From positions 1-7,078 of the forward strand of contig JAHHSW010000042.1 of the NCBI GenBank assembly GCA_020024985.1: a DNA stretch of 7,078 nt, given 5' to 3'. The stretch comes from Anaeroplasmataceae bacterium. GTDB lineage: Bacteria > Bacillota_I > Bacilli_A > Acholeplasmatales > Anaeroplasmataceae. Position numbers and translations under genes: made by a program. Of the stretch, positions 5,336 to 7,078 are shown one piece after another. Numbering within the stretch: position 1 is the stretch's first letter; each line of letters opens with the position of its first letter. The notes below the pieces were generated by a model that was given only the letters and a program-made list of their open reading frames with translations, was not told the DNA's origin and did no database searches.

Positions 5336-6772
5336 ATGAAGGACGAACAATTAGCAGTTAAGCTTTCAGAGCTAAAGGCTGAATATCAAACTGCCAAAAA
5401 TGAATTTAAAAGCAAGGCTTTAGAAGAAAAAGAAATAGCTAAGCAAGAATATCAAGAAAAATTAGTTGCTTCAAAGGAAGCATTTAATAAAAAGCTAGCT
5501 GAATTAAATGAAAAACTAGCATTAGCTTCTGATGAAGATAAGGAAAATATTAAGCTTGATATAGCAAACGAAAAGTATTATCAAAAGCATAGAATTGAAG
5601 AGATTAAGAATGATTATAAGGCTAAAAAGCAAGCACTAAAGGATGAAAAGAATGAAATTTTCATGAACTATTACCGTAGTGTTCAAAAATCTACAGATAA
5701 TCATGTTGGTATTGATGTTAAATTACAACGTATGCTTAATGATTATCAATATCAATTCAATTTAAAGGATTTCTTCCTTACAAATGGTCTTTATATCATT
5801 ATCATTGCATTCATTATTTTAGCTTGTATCCTTGCACCTATCATGGGTAAGGGTAACCTATTAACAATGAACAATGTATTAACTATTTTAGAACAATCAT
5901 CTACAAGAATCTTCTTCGCACTAGGTGTTGGTGGATTAATTCTATTAGGTGGTACTGACTTAAGTATTGGACGTTTAGTTGGTTTAGGTGCCGTAATTAC
6001 ATGTATCATTCTTCACCCAGGTGAGAATATCATTAAGATTTTCGGTATGTCTTCTAACTTTGATGCAATACCAATGGCTGTAAGAGTTTTATTGGCACTC
6101 GGATTATCAATCCTATTCTGCGTTGCCTTCTCAGCATTAGCTGGTTACTTTACAGCAAAGCTTAACATGCATCCATTCGTTACTACTCTAGCAACTCAGT
6201 TAATTATCTTTGGTTTCACTTGCTATGCAACAGGTACTACATCTTCTGGTACAATCGAAGGTGGAATTAAGAATGCATTAGCTGGTAGACTTGGTGGTCC
6301 TCAGGGCTTCCCAATTCTAATTATTTACGCTGTATTATGTATCGCAATTGTTTGGTTCATTTGGAACAAGACAAGATTTGGTAAGAACATGTATGCAGTT
6401 GGTGGTAACAAGGAAGCTGCTGCAGTTTCTGGTATCAATGTATTCAAGATTACATTATTAGTATTCGTATTTGCAGGTGTTTTATATGGTATTGGTTCAT
6501 TCCTAGAAGGCTTAAGATTAGGTACAGCTGTTGCTACAACAGGTACTGGTTATGAGCTAGATGCTATCGCTGCCTGCGTTGTTGGTGGTATTTCATTCTC
6601 AGGTGGTATTGGTAAAATCAAGGGTGCTGTTATCGGTGTATTACTATTTACTGCAATCACTTATATCTTAACTATTTTAGGCTTAGATACAAATATCCAA
6701 TTCATTTTAAAGGGTGTTATCATCATGGCTGCAGTTGCATTAGACTCAGTTAAGTATTTAAAGAAGAAGTAA
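5336..6772 (+). CDS. mglC: Galactose/methyl-galactoside ABC importer permease with N-terminal coiled-coil extension
   Basis: A 478-residue membrane permease of the MglC/RbsC family. From about residue 150 it follows E. coli MglC throughout: a first membrane helix at 151-168, LGVGGLILLGGTDLSIGR (196-213), the cytoplasmic coupling loop WNKTRFGKN (343-351) with VGGNKEAA, ELDAIAACVVGG (407-418), SFSGGIG (420-426), and a C-terminal VALDSVKYLKKK. It should form the homodimeric sugar channel that docks the two-domain ATPase. Residues 1 to about 140 have no counterpart in E. coli MglC, which is about 336 residues in all. This part is rich in Lys, Glu and Ala, lacks Pro and Cys, has leucine/aromatic spacing typical of a long coiled coil, and should be cytoplasmic. 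The strong RBS supports the long start. A terminator follows 14 bases after the stop codon. The permease call is firm; the role of the extension is unknown. Confidence 0.93.
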   Translation: MKDEQLAVKLSELKAEYQTAKNEFKSKALEEKEIAKQEYQEKLVASKEAFNKKLAELNEKLALASDEDKENIKLDIANEKYYQKHRIEEIKNDYKAKKQALKDEKNEIFMNYYRSVQKSTDNHVGIDVKLQRMLNDYQYQFNLKDFFLTNGLYIIIIAFIILACILAPIMGKGNLLTMNNVLTILEQSSTRIFFALGVGGLILLGGTDLSIGRLVGLGAVITCIILHPGENIIKIFGMSSNFDAIPMAVRVLLALGLSILFCVAFSALAGYFTAKLNMHPFVTTLATQLIIFGFTCYATGTTSSGTIEGGIKNALAGRLGGPQGFPILIIYAVLCIAIVWFIWNKTRFGKNMYAVGGNKEAAAVSGINVFKITLLVFVFAGVLYGIGSFLEGLRLGTAVATTGTGYELDAIAACVVGGISFSGGIGKIKGAVIGVLLFTAITYILTILGLDTNIQFILKGVIIMAAVALDSVKYLKKK

Positions 6773-6775
6773 TAT

Positions 6776-6804
6776 TTAAGATTATTAAAAGCACTGAATA
6801 TAAT
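6776..6804 (+). promoter_or_regulatory. Candidate beta-galactosidase promoter overlapping the permease terminator
   Basis: TTAAGA (6776-6781; four of six consensus positions) is 17 bases from a perfect TATAAT (6799-6804). The -10 box lies in the loop of the terminator hairpin, and the start site would fall near 6811, about 27 bases before the ATG. This would let the next gene be transcribed apart from the importer. The loop sequence could be TATAAT by chance. Confidence 0.4.
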
Positions 6805-6819
6805 GTTCAGTGCTTTTTT
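6787..6819 (+). terminator. Rho-independent terminator of the importer operon
   Basis: AAAAGCACTGAA (6787-6798) and TTCAGTGCTTTT (6806-6817) form a perfect 12-bp stem with a 7-nt loop (TATAATG), ending in a run of six T. It lies 14 bases after the permease stop codon. Confidence 0.92.
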
Positions 6820-6837
6820 GAAAAAGAGAGGTAGACC

Positions 6838-7078
6838 ATGGGAAAATTAGATATTTCTTATTTAGAAAATCTTAAGACCTTTAAGATTAATAAAAATGAA
6901 TATTATAGTGATCATAAATTTTATAAAAACAAGGATGAATATCTAAAGGGTAGCTCTTCATTTATTAAATCCTTAAATGGAAGCTATCGTTTTATGTATT
7001 TATCATCATATAAGGATATTAAGGATGAATATTTAGAGGAAGACTTTGATATTAGTGAGCTAGATACTATTAAGGTAC
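6838..7078 (+). CDS. lacZ: Beta-galactosidase, GH2 family (N-terminal part, runs off the window)
   Basis: The first 80 codons of a gene cut by the window end. The start ATG follows GAGAGG (6826-6831) by six bases. The visible residues resemble the opening of Firmicute LacZ-type GH2 enzymes: NLKTFKINKNEYYSDHKFY, like the LacZ segment ending in SDH; FIKSLNGSYRFMYL (42-55), matching the SLNG-W-F strand of the sugar-binding domain; and EEDFDISELDTIKV, which normally leads into V-P-x-H-W/I-Q. The catalytic domain is outside the window, so integrity and exact substrate cannot be judged. There is no signal peptide, so a cytosolic enzyme is expected. It would split beta-galactosides into galactose and an aglycone or glucose. 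This fits an upstream galactose-type importer, which may also carry small beta-galactosides (inference). Other GH2 activities are possible but less likely. Confidence 0.8.
   Translation, partial: MGKLDISYLENLKTFKINKNEYYSDHKFYKNKDEYLKGSSSFIKSLNGSYRFMYLSSYKDIKDEYLEEDFDISELDTIKV

Noticed and set aside
338..6772. Mollicute genetic code (TGA read as Trp), prompted by the AT-rich sequence and the absence of TGA stops.
   Set aside because: All checked tryptophans are TGG and no in-frame TGA is present in the conserved genes, so the standard bacterial code fits.

Overview
The window is an AT-rich stretch with all genes on the plus strand. It looks like a low-GC monoderm Firmicute, perhaps a gut Bacilli/Erysipelotrichia or RF39-like lineage. 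The reasons are strong AGGAGG-type ribosome binding sites, a lipoprotein solute-binding protein, U-tailed terminators, and codon use with Trp encoded by TGG and only TAA/TAG stops. The lineage is inference; no marker gene is present.

Region 1 (1-2146) is the end of a tightly packed operon. It holds the C-terminus of a PHP-family phosphoesterase, a cytosolic alkaline-phosphatase-superfamily phosphodiesterase, and a DUF523/TudS-like iron-sulfur protein. Gene junctions overlap by one base or abut, and the operon closes with a strong terminator.

Region 2 (about 2147-2459) is a gene-free control region with candidate promoters, two cre-like (CcpA) sites, an inverted repeat, a leader hairpin and a strong RBS.

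Region 3 (2460-6819) is an Mgl-type (CUT2) galactose/glucose ABC importer: lipoprotein binding protein, double ATPase, permease. A terminator, a good sigma-A-like promoter and a 57-nt near-perfect palindrome separate the binding-protein gene from the ATPase gene. This arrangement suits separate control of binding-protein and transporter levels. Region 4 (6838-end) is the start of a GH2 beta-galactosidase, so the locus as a whole points to galactose/beta-galactoside use.

The main discovery is that the binding protein appears to be a natural circular permutation of MglB. The half that is C-terminal in E. coli MglB, starting at the calcium loop, comes first, directly after the lipobox. The half that is N-terminal in E. 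coli comes last. Nearly all known sugar and calcium ligands are retained. The partner permease also carries an unusual cytoplasmic coiled-coil extension of about 140 residues. Comparisons to E. coli proteins are from memory, not from a computed alignment.
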